A DNA stretch of 64,000 bases from Polaribacter sp. (GTDB taxonomy: Bacteria > Bacteroidota > Bacteroidia > Flavobacteriales > Flavobacteriaceae), in the NCBI GenBank assembly GCA_029245785.1, contig JAQWOR010000077.1, positions 124,001 through 188,000 on the forward strand. The letters are read 5' to 3'. Both the position numbers and the translations under genes were made by a program. The notes under the pieces were generated by a model. The model was not told the origin of the DNA, ran no database searches, and saw nothing but the letters and a program-made list of their open reading frames with translations. Below, piece by piece: positions 35,970 to 46,100 of this stretch. Numbering within the stretch: position 1 is the first letter of the stretch; each line of letters begins with the position of its first letter.

Positions 35970-36444
35970 GTTCTTTTTACCACTACTATTAGTTGTGTGC
36001 TTTACTGCATGTGATTCTAAAAGGGTGTATGATTCGTATGTTTCTATTCCAAACACCTCTTGGGAGTTGAGCAATCACGCTCCTTTTCTTTTTACCGTAA
36101 AAGATACGTTAACCCGCAATCATTTGTTTATCAATATTAGAAACAATGCCGCTTATTCTTTTAGCAATCTATTTCTGATTACAGCATTAGAATTTCCAAA
36201 TGGCAAAAAAATTATAGATACATTGGAGTACGAAATGACGGATGTTTCAGGAGCCTTTTTAGGCAAAGGGTTTACCGACATCAAAGAAAATAAATTGTTT
36301 TATAAAGAAAGTGTGGTTTTTCCAATGTCAGGAGATTATTTATTGACAATTTCTCAAGCAATGCGAAAAAGCAATGCCACTGAAGGGATGAAAATGTTAA
36401 ACGGAATTATAGATGTAGGATTTAGAATTGAAAAAGAAAAGTAA
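35944..36444 (+). CDS. gldH: Gliding motility lipoprotein GldH
   Basis: A 166-residue lipoprotein with signal peptide FFLPLLLVVCFTAC (lipobox Cys near residue 22). The mature sequence CDSKRVYDSYVSIPNTSWELSN matches GldH, needed for gliding and type IX secretion in Flavobacterium johnsoniae. The ATG lies within the 3' end of ricT (26-nt overlap). A longer frame begins at 35752 but its extra N-terminus is just ricT's basic tail read in another frame, so I reject it. pbp1A begins 1 nt after its stop codon. Confidence 0.92.
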   Translation: MTIKTDRNKFFLPLLLVVCFTACDSKRVYDSYVSIPNTSWELSNHAPFLFTVKDTLTRNHLFINIRNNAAYSFSNLFLITALEFPNGKKIIDTLEYEMTDVSGAFLGKGFTDIKENKLFYKESVVFPMSGDYLLTISQAMRKSNATEGMKMLNGIIDVGFRIEKEK

Positions 36445-36445
36445 G

Positions 36446-38749
36446 ATGGCCGTGAAAAAAACAACAAATTTTAAGAAGTATATCAACTGGTTTTGGGCCC
36501 TTTTTATTGGAGGATTTACAAGTGTTTTGTTATTTTTTGTACTTGCTTCTTGGGGTGTTTTTGGCGCCTTGCCCACCTTTGAAGAATTAGAAAACCCAGA
36601 AAGTAATTTGGCGACAGAAATTATTTCTTCTGACGGAAAAACATTGGGAACATATGCTATTCAAAACAGAACCCCAATTCGATTTAAAGACTTACCAAAC
36701 AATCTAGTAAATGCTTTAATTGCTACTGAAGATGAGCGTTTTTATGAACATTCAGGAATCGACTTTAGAGGAACAGCAAGAGCCTTTATAAAGCTTGGTA
36801 AAGGAGGTGGAGCAAGTACCATTACACAACAATTGGCAAAAAATCTATTTACAAAAAGAGCTTCTGGAAACACCATCAAAAGAATTGTTCAGAAAGCAAA
36901 AGAATGGGTGGTTGCCATAAAATTAGAACGACAATATACCAAGCAAGAAATCATTGCAATGTATTTGAATACGCAAGGATTTTTATTTAATGCTTCTGGA
37001 ATTCGCTCTGCATCACGTATTTATTTTGGGAAAGAGCCAAAAGAACTAAAAATAGAAGAGTCTGCCATTTTGGTTGCGATGTTAAAAAACCCAAGACAAT
37101 ACAACCCAAATAGAAAAAAATCTAAGAAAAAGTCTTTTATTAGAAGGAATGTTGTTTTTATGCAAATGGAAAAAAATGGTCTCCTCACGGAGAAAGAAAA
37201 AGACTCTCTTCAAAAATTACCTCTAGAAATAAACTACACACCAGAAAGCCATAGCGATGGATACGCCACATATTTTAGAGAACATTTGCGTAGTTTTTTA
37301 AAAAGCTGGGTTAAAAAGAACCCCAAGCCAAACGGGAAGCGATATGATATTTACAGAGATGGATTAAAAATTTATGTAACAATTGATTCTCGGATGCAAC
37401 AATATGCCGAAGAAGCAGTAAAAGAACATCTTGCAAACCTACAGAAATACTTTTTTGAGGAACACAAAAACAATGAAACAGCTCCTTTTTATGATTTAGA
37501 AGAAGAACAAATTACAATGATTCTAGAAAGAGCTATGAAAAACTCTGATCGGTGGAGAGAGTTTAAAAAAAGAGGAGTTTCTGAAAAGAAAATCATTGCC
37601 TCTTTTCATAAAAAAAGGAAGATGAAGGTGTTTACTTGGAAAGGAGATAGAGACACGATTTTAACACCGTATGACTCGATCAAATATTACAAATATTTTT
37701 TACATTCTGGACTCCTTTCCGTTGAACCTCAAACAGGTCACATCAAAGCATGGGTTGGAGGAATTAACAACAAGCATTTTAAATACGATCATGTAAAACA
37801 AGGGAAAAGACAGGTAGGATCTACCTTTAAACCTTTTGTGTATGCAACAGTAATTAATCAATTGAAATTATCTCCTTGTGCAAAGTTTCCAATCTCTCCA
37901 TACACAATTCCGAAAGGAAAATATAGTATTCCAGAACCATGGACTCCAAGAAATTCAGGAGAAAACCCTCTTCGATACAAAGGAGAATTGAGTTTAAAAG
38001 CGGCGTTGGCAAAATCAGTAAATACAATGTCTGCAAGAATGATTGACATGGTGGGGCCTAAAAATGTAATTAGTTTGGCAAAACAAGCCGGAATTACAAA
38101 CCGCATACCAGCAGGACCTTCTATTGCATTAGGCTCTGTAGAGTTAACATTGTATGAAATGGTCAGTGCCTATGCCATGTTTGCAAACAAAGGCTTGCGA
38201 GTAGAACCGATGATGATTACGCGGATTGAAGACAAAAATGGAACGCTTTTATCGCAGTTCAAGCCCAAAACAAGAGAGGTGTTAAGTGAAGAATCTGCCT
38301 ATGTAATACTGAATTTATTAGAAGGAGTAACACTTAATGGCTCAGGTGTTAGATTAAGAACAAGCAGCGCAAGGCCGGGGTATGTTACCGGATATCCGTA
38401 TAAATTTACCAACCCAATTGCAGGAAAAACAGGAACCACACAAAATCATACAGATGGCTGGTTTATGGGTGCTGTTCCTAATTTAGCAACAGGGGTTTGG
38501 ACAGGCGGAGAAGACAATGCCATTCATTTTGAAAAAATAGGAAAAGGACAAGGCGCCTCAATGTCTTTACCATCTTGGGCTTTGTTTATGAGAAAGTGTT
38601 ATGCAGATACCACATTAAATATTAGTCAAGAAGTATTTGAAAAACCAGAAAAAGTGTCCATTCGATTAGATTGTGAAGGGCAGGCGAAACAAAGAGACAC
38701 AATAAAAGTAAAAAAACCAGTAATAAAAGCAGGAGATACGGACTTTTAA
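36446..38749 (+). CDS. Bifunctional penicillin-binding protein 1A
   Basis: A 767-residue class A PBP that polymerises and cross-links peptidoglycan. An N-terminal membrane helix is at residues 15-37. The GT51 domain has [12 protein letters not shown] (catalytic Glu at about 95) and [14 protein letters not shown]. The transpeptidase has STFKP (Ser at about 458), SVN in AKSVNTMSA, and KTGTT at about 660. I place the start at the ATG right after gldH, rather than the overlapping TTG at 36428. ricT-gldH-pbp1A form one tight unit, as in other flavobacteria. Confidence 0.95.
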   Translation: MAVKKTTNFKKYINWFWALFIGGFTSVLLFFVLASWGVFGALPTFEELENPESNLATEIISSDGKTLGTYAIQNRTPIRFKDLPNNLVNALIATEDERFYEHSGIDFRGTARAFIKLGKGGGASTITQQLAKNLFTKRASGNTIKRIVQKAKEWVVAIKLERQYTKQEIIAMYLNTQGFLFNASGIRSASRIYFGKEPKELKIEESAILVAMLKNPRQYNPNRKKSKKKSFIRRNVVFMQMEKNGLLTEKEKDSLQKLPLEINYTPESHSDGYATYFREHLRSFLKSWVKKNPKPNGKRYDIYRDGLKIYVTIDSRMQQYAEEAVKEHLANLQKYFFEEHKNNETAPFYDLEEEQITMILERAMKNSDRWREFKKRGVSEKKIIASFHKKRKMKVFTWKGDRDTILTPYDSIKYYKYFLHSGLLSVEPQTGHIKAWVGGINNKHFKYDHVKQGKRQVGSTFKPFVYATVINQLKLSPCAKFPISPYTIPKGKYSIPEPWTPRNSGENPLRYKGELSLKAALAKSVNTMSARMIDMVGPKNVISLAKQAGITNRIPAGPSIALGSVELTLYEMVSAYAMFANKGLRVEPMMITRIEDKNGTLLSQFKPKTREVLSEESAYVILNLLEGVTLNGSGVRLRTSSARPGYVTGYPYKFTNPIAGKTGTTQNHTDGWFMGAVPNLATGVWTGGEDNAIHFEKIGKGQGASMSLPSWALFMRKCYADTTLNISQEVFEKPEKVSIRLDCEGQAKQRDTIKVKKPVIKAGDTDF

Positions 38750-38760
38750 GCACAAAAAGA

Positions 38761-39462
38761 ATGATAAACAAAGTAGTAAAAAATGTACAAGAAGCACTGC
38801 TCGGAGTAGAAAACGGAATGACATTTATGTTAGGAGGTTTTGGGTTGTGTGGCATTCCAGAAAACAGTATTTCAGAATTGGTTCGATTGGGAGTTACAGA
38901 GCTAACCTGTATTTCTAACAATGCAGGAGTTGATGATTTTGGACTTGGGTTGTTGTTACAAAAACGTCAAATAAAAAAAATGATTTCTTCGTATGTGGGA
39001 GAAAATGACGAATTTGAACGTCAAATGTTGTCTGGAGAATTGGAAGTAGATTTAATTCCGCAAGGAACCTTAGCAGAACGCTGTAGAGCAACAGGAGCGG
39101 GAATTCCGGCATTTTATACACCTGCAGGCTACGGAACAGAAGTTGCTGAAGGAAAAGAAACACGAGAATTTAACGGAAAAATGTATGTGCTAGAACGCGC
39201 ATTTGATCCGCAGTTTGCTTTTGTAAAAGCATGGAAAGGAGATACAGCAGGGAATTTAATTTTTAAAGGAACGGCACGTAATTTCAATCCGATGATGGCC
39301 ATGGCGGGAAAAATAACAGTGGTAGAGGTAGAAGAATTGGTTGAAGTTGGTGAACTAGATCCGAATCAAATTCATATTCCAGGAATTTATGTGCAACGTA
39401 TTTTTCAAGGCACAAATTATGAGAAAAGAATTGAACAACGAACGGTTCGTTTGCACGAGTAA
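38761..39462 (+). CDS. scoA: 3-oxoacid CoA-transferase subunit A
   Basis: A 233-residue alpha subunit of the succinyl-CoA:3-ketoacid CoA-transferase type, which moves CoA from succinyl-CoA to acetoacetate. The N-terminal [16 protein letters not shown] glycine-rich CoA motif and the [13 protein letters not shown] segment match the family. Its partner subunit (scoB) lies 433 nt downstream, separated by an unrelated four-helix-bundle gene. It starts 11 nt after pbp1A. Confidence 0.93.
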   Translation: MINKVVKNVQEALLGVENGMTFMLGGFGLCGIPENSISELVRLGVTELTCISNNAGVDDFGLGLLLQKRQIKKMISSYVGENDEFERQMLSGELEVDLIPQGTLAERCRATGAGIPAFYTPAGYGTEVAEGKETREFNGKMYVLERAFDPQFAFVKAWKGDTAGNLIFKGTARNFNPMMAMAGKITVVEVEELVEVGELDPNQIHIPGIYVQRIFQGTNYEKRIEQRTVRLHE

Positions 39463-39506
39463 AATAATGAACCAATGTAGCAATGAATTAATGTAATAAT
39501 TGATGA

Positions 39507-39854
39507 ATGAAAAACGTAGTTGTTGAAAAGTCAGTTAAAGTTGCGCTGTTGATTATTCAATATTGTGAGCTCTTAGACGCTCATAAAAAATACGTTATTG
39601 CCAAACAATTATTAAAATCTGGAACGAGTGTTGGGGCGAATATTCATGAAGCTCAAAATGCAGAAAGCAAGGCAGATTTTATCCATAAAATTAAAATTGC
39701 AACAAAAGAATTAGAAGAAACAAAGTATTGGTTACTGCTTTGTAAAAAATCAGAAAGTTATCCAGCTCCTTCAGGGTTAGAAACAAAAGTGAAAGAATTA
39801 GGATTGATTTTATACAAAATACTAAGTACGAGTATCAAGAGTAGAAAGCACTAA
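39507..39854 (+). CDS. Four-helix-bundle protein (23S rRNA intervening-sequence protein family)
   Basis: A 115-residue helical protein of the S23/IVP family. Key pieces are KSVKVALLIIQYC, QLLKSGTSVGANIHEAQNAESKADFIHKIKIATKELEET (read in separate segments) and YWLLLCKK. The family was found inside 23S rRNA insertions of Leptospira, but in Bacteroidota it occurs as stand-alone genes. It sits between scoA and scoB, where the flanks are A+T-rich with short direct repeats. Function is unknown. The insertion-like placement suggests movement. Confidence 0.85.
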   Translation: MKNVVVEKSVKVALLIIQYCELLDAHKKYVIAKQLLKSGTSVGANIHEAQNAESKADFIHKIKIATKELEETKYWLLLCKKSESYPAPSGLETKVKELGLILYKILSTSIKSRKH

Positions 39855-39889
39855 TTGATACATTTTTAAATTGTTTAATTGATACATTT
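39852..39889. repeat. 14-bp direct repeat (taattgatacattt) after the four-helix-bundle gene
   Basis: TAATTGATACATTT occurs at 39852-39865 and again at 39876-39889, separated by 10 nt of A+T. It begins at the stop of the four-helix-bundle gene and ends 5 nt before scoB. The 5' flank (39469-39506) has related AATGAA-CCAATG-type short repeats. Confidence 0.7.
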
Positions 39890-39894
39890 ATAAG

Positions 39895-40554
39895 ATGTTA
39901 AGTAAAAACGAAATCGCACAAAGAATAGGACAAGAGTTACAGGATAAGTGGTATGTGAATTTAGGAATTGGAATTCCAACCTTGGTTGCAAATTACATTC
40001 CAAAAGGAATTGACGTAGAATTTCAGTCTGAAAATGGCTTATTAGGAATGGGGCCTTTTCCTGTTGAAGGAACGGAAGATGCAGATTTAATTAATGCAGG
40101 AAAACAAACAGTTACCATTTTAGAAGGAGGCTCTTTGTTTGATTCTGCTATGAGTTTTGCTATGATTCGCGGTCAACATGTACAATTAACGGTTTTAGGC
40201 GCTATGGAAGTTGCAGAAAACGGAGATATTGCCAACTGGAAAATACCAGGAAGAATGGTAAAAGGAATGGGGGGCGCGATGGATCTAGTAGCTTCTGCAG
40301 AAAACATTATTGTAGCCATGATGCATACCAACAAAAAAGGAGAATCGAAGTTGTTAAAACAATGCTCTTTACCTTTAACAGGAGTTGGTTGTGTAAAAAA
40401 AGTAGTCACCAATTTAGCAGTACTAGAAATTAAAGACGGCGCTTTTTATTTGTTGGAAAGAGCTCCTGGAGTTTCTGTTGAAGAAATTCAAAACGCTACC
40501 GAAGGAACATTAATTGTATCAGGAGAAATTCCCGAAATGAAATTTCCTTCCTAA
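39895..40554 (+). CDS. scoB: 3-oxoacid CoA-transferase subunit B
   Basis: A 219-residue beta subunit. The catalytic Glu is in VEFQSENGLLGMGPFP (SENG motif), with LNLGIGIPTLVANYIP-type N-terminal and AMEVAENGDIANWKIPG segments as in SCOT beta. It pairs with scoA upstream despite the intervening gene. A terminator lies at its stop codon. Confidence 0.94.
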   Translation: MLSKNEIAQRIGQELQDKWYVNLGIGIPTLVANYIPKGIDVEFQSENGLLGMGPFPVEGTEDADLINAGKQTVTILEGGSLFDSAMSFAMIRGQHVQLTVLGAMEVAENGDIANWKIPGRMVKGMGGAMDLVASAENIIVAMMHTNKKGESKLLKQCSLPLTGVGCVKKVVTNLAVLEIKDGAFYLLERAPGVSVEEIQNATEGTLIVSGEIPEMKFPS

Positions 40555-40577
40555 CCTCTCTTAAAAGGAAGGTTTTT
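40546..40577 (+). terminator. Intrinsic terminator of scoB
   Basis: CCTTCCT (40546-40552) pairs with AGGAAGG (40566-40572) and a T tract follows. The 5' arm overlaps the stop codon. Confidence 0.65.
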
Positions 40578-40595
40578 AATTATAAAAAGTCATAA

Positions 40596-41357
40596 ATGAA
40601 AATAATCTCCTACAATGTAAATGGAATTAGAGCTGCTTTAAAAAAGGATTTTTTAGGTTGGTTGCAACAAGCAAATCCAGATGTGATTTGCATTCAAGAA
40701 ACCAAAGCACACAAAGAACAGTTAGATTTAGAAGTTTTTGAAGCCGCAGGATATCCGTATCATTATTGGTTTTCTGCACAGAAAAAAGGCTATTCAAGCG
40801 TTGCGATTTTTTGTAAAAAAGAACCCAATCATGTAGAATACGGAACCGGTATTGAAACCATGGATTTTGAAGGAAGAAACCTTCGTGTAGATTTTGACAA
40901 CGTTTCTATTATGAGCTTGTATCTGCCTTCAGGAACCAATGATGCACGGTTGGAGTTTAAATTCAACTACATGGATCAGTTTCAGGCCTATGTAAATGAT
41001 TTGAAAAAAGAAATTCCCAATTTGGTAATTTGTGGAGATTATAATATTTGCCATGAAGCCATCGATATTCACAATCCAAAAATGAAAGGAGTTTCAGGGT
41101 TTTTACCAGTAGAGCGTGAATGGATAGGTAACTTTATAGCCAGTGGATTTATAGACAGTTTTCGCCACTTAAACAAAGACCCACATCATTATAGTTGGTG
41201 GAGTTATAGAGCAAACTCTAGAAACAACAACAAAGGTTGGCGTATTGATTACAATATGGTTTCCGAGCCCTTAAAAGAGGCCATTTCTAGAGCGTATATT
41301 TTACCCGAAGCCAAACACTCAGACCATTGTCCAATTGTTGTTGAATTAGATATCTAA
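40596..41357 (+). CDS. xth: Exodeoxyribonuclease III / AP endonuclease
   Basis: A 253-residue exonuclease III family enzyme that cleaves abasic DNA and trims 3' ends in base-excision repair. Visible metal and catalytic motifs: NVNGIRAA at the start, IQETKAHK (Glu), LYLPSGTND, CGDYNICHEAIDIHNP (Asp and Asn), and the C-terminal SDHCPIV (Asp-His). The length is normal. The next gene begins 2 nt after the stop codon. Confidence 0.96.
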   Translation: MKIISYNVNGIRAALKKDFLGWLQQANPDVICIQETKAHKEQLDLEVFEAAGYPYHYWFSAQKKGYSSVAIFCKKEPNHVEYGTGIETMDFEGRNLRVDFDNVSIMSLYLPSGTNDARLEFKFNYMDQFQAYVNDLKKEIPNLVICGDYNICHEAIDIHNPKMKGVSGFLPVEREWIGNFIASGFIDSFRHLNKDPHHYSWWSYRANSRNNNKGWRIDYNMVSEPLKEAISRAYILPEAKHSDHCPIVVELDI

Positions 41358-41359
41358 AA

Positions 41360-42643
41360 ATGAAAACACACATCCCCCTGTTATTCTTCTTATGTTCCTT
41401 GTCTCTTGTGTCTCAGAAAAAATTCGACACCATTATAAAGGACGGAATCAAAGAAACCTCTTCTAAAATCTTTTTTTCGGAGAAAGACCTGTCTTTAATA
41501 GATAGTTTACTGATGGAAGCGCGATACAAGTCGCCATTATATGACACCATACACTATGTGCTAAAAGATTTACAAATACGAGAAAGCGTTATGGATAAGA
41601 TTTCTACAAAAACGCTAAAAGAAAGACTGAACGAAATCAATGAAAGAACACCTTTTAATATTGCGTACAACCCTGCTTTAGAAAAGGTGATTCACTCATA
41701 TTTAAAATATAGGAAAAGGTACTATCCCAGTTTAATGGCAAAAGCGAATTATTACTTTCCACTATTTGAGAAGTATCTAGACGCCTATGACATTCCGTTA
41801 GAGATGAAATACTTGGCAATTGTAGAATCAACATTGAATCCAAGAGCAAGATCTAGAGTTGGGGCGAGAGGTTTATGGCAATTTATGTATTTAACAGGAA
41901 AACAATATAAGCTAAGAGTAAGTTCATATGTAGATGAGCGTCAAGACCCTATAAAAGCAACCGTGGCAGCCTGTAAATATTTAAGAGACTTACACATCCT
42001 TTTTGGTGATTGGGATTTAGCGTTGGCAGCGTATAATTCAGGACCAGGAAACGTATCTAAAGCCATTAGACGTTCTGGTGGATACAAGAATTATTGGAAT
42101 ATTCGCCCTTATTTGCCAAGAGAAACTGCGGGATATGTTCCTGCGTTTTACGCAACGATGTATTTATTTGAATATGCAAAAGAACATGAGTTACAGGCAA
42201 AAACACCTCCTATTTATCACTTTGCAACCGATACCATTCATATAAAAAGAAGCTTATCGTTTGATCAAATTAGCGAAGTAACAGGTATCAAAATAGAAAT
42301 GTTGCAGTTTTTAAACCCTTCATACAAATTAGATATAATTCCGCTTGTCAAGAATAGAGATTATCCATTAAGGTTGCCAAAAAATGCAACGGCACGTTTT
42401 TTATCCAAAGAAAAAGAATTGTATGCATTGGCGGATACAGATGATGCAAAAAGAGAAAAACCCTTACCAAGATATTTTGAGATGGATAAAAGGGTTCGGT
42501 ATCGGGTTAGAAATGGCGATTATCTAGGAAAGATAGCACGTAAATTTGGAGTTCGAGTAAGTGATATAAAAAAATGGAACAGACTTCGAAGCTCCAACCT
42601 AAAAATTGGGCAACGATTGAGCGTGTACCCTAAAAGATTGTGA
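41360..42643 (+). CDS. MltD-like membrane-associated lytic murein transglycosylase with LysM
   Basis: A 427-residue secreted or membrane-associated enzyme: an N-terminal signal peptide (LLFFLCSLSLVSQ), the SLT catalytic domain (about residues 120-260) with the catalytic Glu in VESTLNPRARSRVGARGLWQF and LALAAYNSGPGNVSKAI, then a LysM peptidoglycan-binding domain at the C-terminus (YRVRNGDYLGKIARKFGV to IGQRLSVYP). It cleaves peptidoglycan glycan strands in the periplasm. It follows xth by 2 nt and is probably co-transcribed. Confidence 0.92.
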   Translation: MKTHIPLLFFLCSLSLVSQKKFDTIIKDGIKETSSKIFFSEKDLSLIDSLLMEARYKSPLYDTIHYVLKDLQIRESVMDKISTKTLKERLNEINERTPFNIAYNPALEKVIHSYLKYRKRYYPSLMAKANYYFPLFEKYLDAYDIPLEMKYLAIVESTLNPRARSRVGARGLWQFMYLTGKQYKLRVSSYVDERQDPIKATVAACKYLRDLHILFGDWDLALAAYNSGPGNVSKAIRRSGGYKNYWNIRPYLPRETAGYVPAFYATMYLFEYAKEHELQAKTPPIYHFATDTIHIKRSLSFDQISEVTGIKIEMLQFLNPSYKLDIIPLVKNRDYPLRLPKNATARFLSKEKELYALADTDDAKREKPLPRYFEMDKRVRYRVRNGDYLGKIARKFGVRVSDIKKWNRLRSSNLKIGQRLSVYPKRL

Positions 42644-42717
42644 TTGCCAAGTGTTTTTAGACTGGTAAAAAACGGAACAGTATTTGGAGTGTATCAAACA
42701 AAATTAAAAACAAACCC

Positions 42718-43707
42718 ATGAAAAACGGAGTAACAATATTAATAGCAATGCTTTTTCTAGTGTCGTGTGTAGATGCAGAAAAGTCTTTTGTTTTAAGAGG
42801 ATCTGTAGGAAAAACCAATAGAGTTCTTATTGTCGTAGAAAACGATCAATGGAAAGGCGATACAGGGAATGAATTGAGAAATTTTATTGGAGAACCTTTG
42901 GTAGGGTTGCCTCAAGCAGAAACGGTTTTTTCGGTATCTCAGGTGGCACCAAAAAACTTTAGAAATGTACTGAGAGCTAATAGAAATATTTTAGTTGTTC
43001 AAACGTCTACAAAAGACTCTTTTTCTGTTAAAAACAACCTTTACGCTTCTCCACAAACGGTGCTGTATATTACTGCAACAACCGAGGAAGGCCTAGTGAA
43101 ACAGCTAAAAAAATACAGCAAAGAAATTATCAAAACATTTAAAGACTCAGAAATTAAAGTAATTCAACATCGTTTTTATAAAGACAAAATAACGGAGCCA
43201 ACCCACAAAACACTTGAAAACCTAGGAGTGTCATTAACAATTCCGAAGGTCTTTAAAACAGTTGATGATACAGGAGAGTTTTTATGGTTGCGCCAACATT
43301 TATTAAGTGGAATTGCAAGAGGAGACGGTACAAATAACATTTTGGTGTATTCGGTTCCTTTGGGAGACGAAAATAATATTTCAAAAAGAGTGCTATCCAT
43401 TAGAGATACCATAGGGAAAAGACATATTCCTGGTTCAAAAGAAGGAATGTATATGATTACCGAAGCTGCGTATACACCAGTAACTATTGACGCTAGAATA
43501 GCAGATAAAAAAGCTTTTGAAACCCGTGGAAAATGGGAAGTAAAAAATGATTTTATGGCAGGACCGTTTTTAAATTATACCATTATTGACAAAGAAAATA
43601 ATAGATTACTTATTGTTGAAGGGTTTACCTACGCCCCTTCTGTAAATAAACGAGAGTTTATTTTTGAGCTAGAAGCGATTGCAAAATCATTGAAGTTTAA
43701 CAAATAA
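42718..43707 (+). CDS. DUF4837 family lipoprotein
   Basis: A 329-residue lipoprotein (lipobox MLFLVSC, Cys at residue 17). The mature part reads SVGKTNRVLIVVENDQWKG and WLRQHLLSGIARGDGTNNILVYS, as in the Bacteroidota-specific DUF4837 family. No biochemical role is established. It lies 74 nt after the MltD-like gene on the same strand and ends 6 nt from the convergent nrfD-like gene. Confidence 0.87.
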   Translation: MKNGVTILIAMLFLVSCVDAEKSFVLRGSVGKTNRVLIVVENDQWKGDTGNELRNFIGEPLVGLPQAETVFSVSQVAPKNFRNVLRANRNILVVQTSTKDSFSVKNNLYASPQTVLYITATTEEGLVKQLKKYSKEIIKTFKDSEIKVIQHRFYKDKITEPTHKTLENLGVSLTIPKVFKTVDDTGEFLWLRQHLLSGIARGDGTNNILVYSVPLGDENNISKRVLSIRDTIGKRHIPGSKEGMYMITEAAYTPVTIDARIADKKAFETRGKWEVKNDFMAGPFLNYTIIDKENNRLLIVEGFTYAPSVNKREFIFELEAIAKSLKFNK

Positions 43708-43713
43708 AAGAGG

Positions 43714-44940
43714 CTATCTTTCCTTTTTTTTATATCTCATTTTACCTGTTTCAATTTCGATTGCAGTTCTTGCCAATACTGTAAAAATAAGTGCTCCCAT
43801 CGCCCAAATACCTAAAGTAACACCAACTTCAATACCAGTTGGTGTGTATTCAGCGATTTTACCATAGGGTCCAGGGATAAAACCAGGAACTATTAAACCG
43901 AATCCTTTTTCGATCCATATCGCAACAAATAATAAACCACAGGCAAAATATAAGACTTTTAAATTATTACGGAGCTTGTGAAAAGTTAAAATAACGGTAG
44001 CTATAACATTCATAGAAATTGCTGTCCAGATCCAAGGTAACAACGCTGTTTTCCCATCTAATCCAAAGAATAAGTAATACGCACTTTCACTATGATGTGT
44101 AGGCGCATAAAACTCTTTAAACAATTCAGAAACCAACATAATTAAATTAATTTGAGCTGCAATTGTAACAACCAATGCAAGCTTTTTAAGTACTTTATTT
44201 TCAATTTTAAACTCAGTAAAGGTTCTAATAATTGCCAATACCAAAATAATTAATGCAGGTCCTGCTGCGAAAGCAGAAGCTAAAAATCTTGGACCTAATA
44301 ATGCATTATTCCAAAATGCTCTTGCTTGTAATCCTTGATATAAAAAAGCGGTAACTAAATGAATTCCAACTGCCCAAAAGACAGAAATTAAAGCACCTGG
44401 CAAATACACGCTTTTTTTAGATTCTTTACCTTGGTAATGTCTAAATAAAATATAGAAAGGAATACTAATATTAATAAATAAATAGCCGTTTAAGGCAATT
44501 ACATCCCAGGTTAGCATCGAATTAGGAAAGTTAAAAACCCCAATTCCTGGTAACATATGCCATAAAACAGAAGGACCTCCCATATCTGCAACTACAAAAG
44601 CCAAACACATAATTAATGCAGCAACTGCCAGTCCTTCTCCAATCAAAACAGCTTGTTTAAAATCGATGTCTTTTAATACATAAGTAGGCATTACTAACAT
44701 AACTGCAGCAGCAGCTACTCCTACTAAAAAAGTGAAATTAGAAATATACAATCCCCAACTTACTCTATCTGTCATTCCTGTAACACTCAAACCTTCCTCT
44801 AATTGAATCGAGTAACAATACATTCCAATTAACATGATAAATGTTAAAAACGCCATCCATAAATGGTATTTTTTTGTACCATGTGTAATAATATCTAAAC
44901 TATCTCTTACTAAGCTTGCAAAAACGTTTAATCGTCTCAT
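43714..44940 (-). CDS. NrfD/PsrC-family membrane quinol-interacting subunit
   Basis: A 408-residue polytopic protein with about ten hydrophobic helices, characteristic of the NrfD/PsrC/DmsC-like polysulfide-reductase membrane subunit that exchanges electrons with the quinone pool. The N-terminus is hydrophilic with a long first loop. It is the last gene of the nap operon and starts 25 nt after the FeS subunit stop codon. Together with that subunit it should form a quinol dehydrogenase feeding the periplasmic cytochromes, taking the place of NapC. Confidence 0.88.
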   Translation of the reverse strand: MRRLNVFASLVRDSLDIITHGTKKYHLWMAFLTFIMLIGMYCYSIQLEEGLSVTGMTDRVSWGLYISNFTFLVGVAAAAVMLVMPTYVLKDIDFKQAVLIGEGLAVAALIMCLAFVVADMGGPSVLWHMLPGIGVFNFPNSMLTWDVIALNGYLFINISIPFYILFRHYQGKESKKSVYLPGALISVFWAVGIHLVTAFLYQGLQARAFWNNALLGPRFLASAFAAGPALIILVLAIIRTFTEFKIENKVLKKLALVVTIAAQINLIMLVSELFKEFYAPTHHSESAYYLFFGLDGKTALLPWIWTAISMNVIATVILTFHKLRNNLKVLYFACGLLFVAIWIEKGFGLIVPGFIPGPYGKIAEYTPTGIEVGVTLGIWAMGALIFTVLARTAIEIETGKMRYKKKER

Positions 44941-44965
44941 GTAATTATTTTATATCAACTGTCAA

Positions 44966-46093
44966 TTAATCCATATAGTACCAGAACTTAGGTTCTGTTC
45001 CTAAATCTTCTTTTAATCTAAACACTTTTTTATTTTCTAACACCCAACGTATCGTACTTTTTGGGTCTAATAGATTTCCGAAAACTCGCGCACCTGTTGG
45101 ACAAGCTTCTACACATGCTGGATTTTTTCCTGCTCTAGAGCGTTGTACACAAAAGGTACATTTTTCTACAACTCCTTTTTTACGCATTCTATTTCCTAAA
45201 TAGTGCTGATTACGATTCATCTCTTCTTCTGGAACTTCTGGTTTACTCCAGTTAAATCGACGTCCATCATACGGACATGCGGCCATGCAGTACCTACAAC
45301 CCACACACCAATCGTAATCTACCACAACCAACCCATCATCTTCTCTCCATGTTGCTTGAACTGGACAAACCTCTATACAGGGTGGGTTGTCACAATGAAA
45401 ACATTGTGTTCCCATATAAAAATGTCCTTCAGCCGGAACCTCATGATAATAATTATCATCGGCTTCATTAAAGTTAAACCCTTTACCATTATCCATTTCA
45501 TGAATACGGATGTATTGCATTTGTGAATTTCTATCTTGATTGTTTTCTTCAACACAAGCACTCACACAATCCATATATCCTTGACATTTCGAAATATTAA
45601 AAGCATAGCCAAACAACACATCTTCTGCTGCGTTTTTAGAGGACATGCTAATGGTTTTTCCTGTTCTTAATTGATACGAACGCACCAATCTATCTACCGT
45701 TCCACTTTTCTCATCATCGGTCATCAATTTATAGTTTCCTTTAAATTGTTCTTCCCAGTCTATTTGTGCTTTTTCTTTATCGTCTTTTCCAGTAGTAACA
45801 CTACATGAAGTAGTAACAGCTCCAGCTCCAATCAACAAACTAGCAGTCAGTTTTTTAAACGCAGATCTACGATTCATTTTTACGTCAAAAACCTGGTCAA
45901 AACCATCTTTTTTACGTTCATCTCCAATAGAAGCATCTACTGCTGCTTCAAAAAATTCTTCTTCATTGAAGTCTTCCTTTTGATGCGAATTACATCCACC
46001 AGAAGTTTTTCCGCAACCACAAGCACTACTAGATTCTTGTTTGTGCTTACTGTTTAAGTTTAACTTAAACCATTTTTTACCATCATCACTCAT
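44966..46093 (-). CDS. Four-cluster [4Fe-4S] ferredoxin subunit (NrfC/DmsB-like) with internal Tat-like signal
   Basis: A 375-residue electron-transfer subunit. Four cysteine groups are clear: CQGYMDCVSACVEEN, CFHCDNPPCIEVCP, CVGCRYCMAACPYDG and CTFCVQRSRAGKNPACVEACP, so four [4Fe-4S] clusters. Before them, at about residues 72-100, lies MNRRSAFKKLTASLLIGAG with TTSCS, a twin-arginine and lipobox-like signal that is internal. The first 70 residues are hydrophilic and contain a CGC...C cluster. This late signal is odd but known from some Bacteroidota complexes. It is 7 nt from the next cytochrome gene. Confidence 0.88.
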   Translation of the reverse strand: MSDDGKKWFKLNLNSKHKQESSSACGCGKTSGGCNSHQKEDFNEEEFFEAAVDASIGDERKKDGFDQVFDVKMNRRSAFKKLTASLLIGAGAVTTSCSVTTGKDDKEKAQIDWEEQFKGNYKLMTDDEKSGTVDRLVRSYQLRTGKTISMSSKNAAEDVLFGYAFNISKCQGYMDCVSACVEENNQDRNSQMQYIRIHEMDNGKGFNFNEADDNYYHEVPAEGHFYMGTQCFHCDNPPCIEVCPVQATWREDDGLVVVDYDWCVGCRYCMAACPYDGRRFNWSKPEVPEEEMNRNQHYLGNRMRKKGVVEKCTFCVQRSRAGKNPACVEACPTGARVFGNLLDPKSTIRWVLENKKVFRLKEDLGTEPKFWYYMD

Positions 46094-46100
46094 GCCTAAG

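Noticed and set aside
37854-38106. Minus-strand open frames inside pbp1A, napA, gdhA and others
   Set aside because: They overlap well-supported genes on the opposite strand and have no family motifs.
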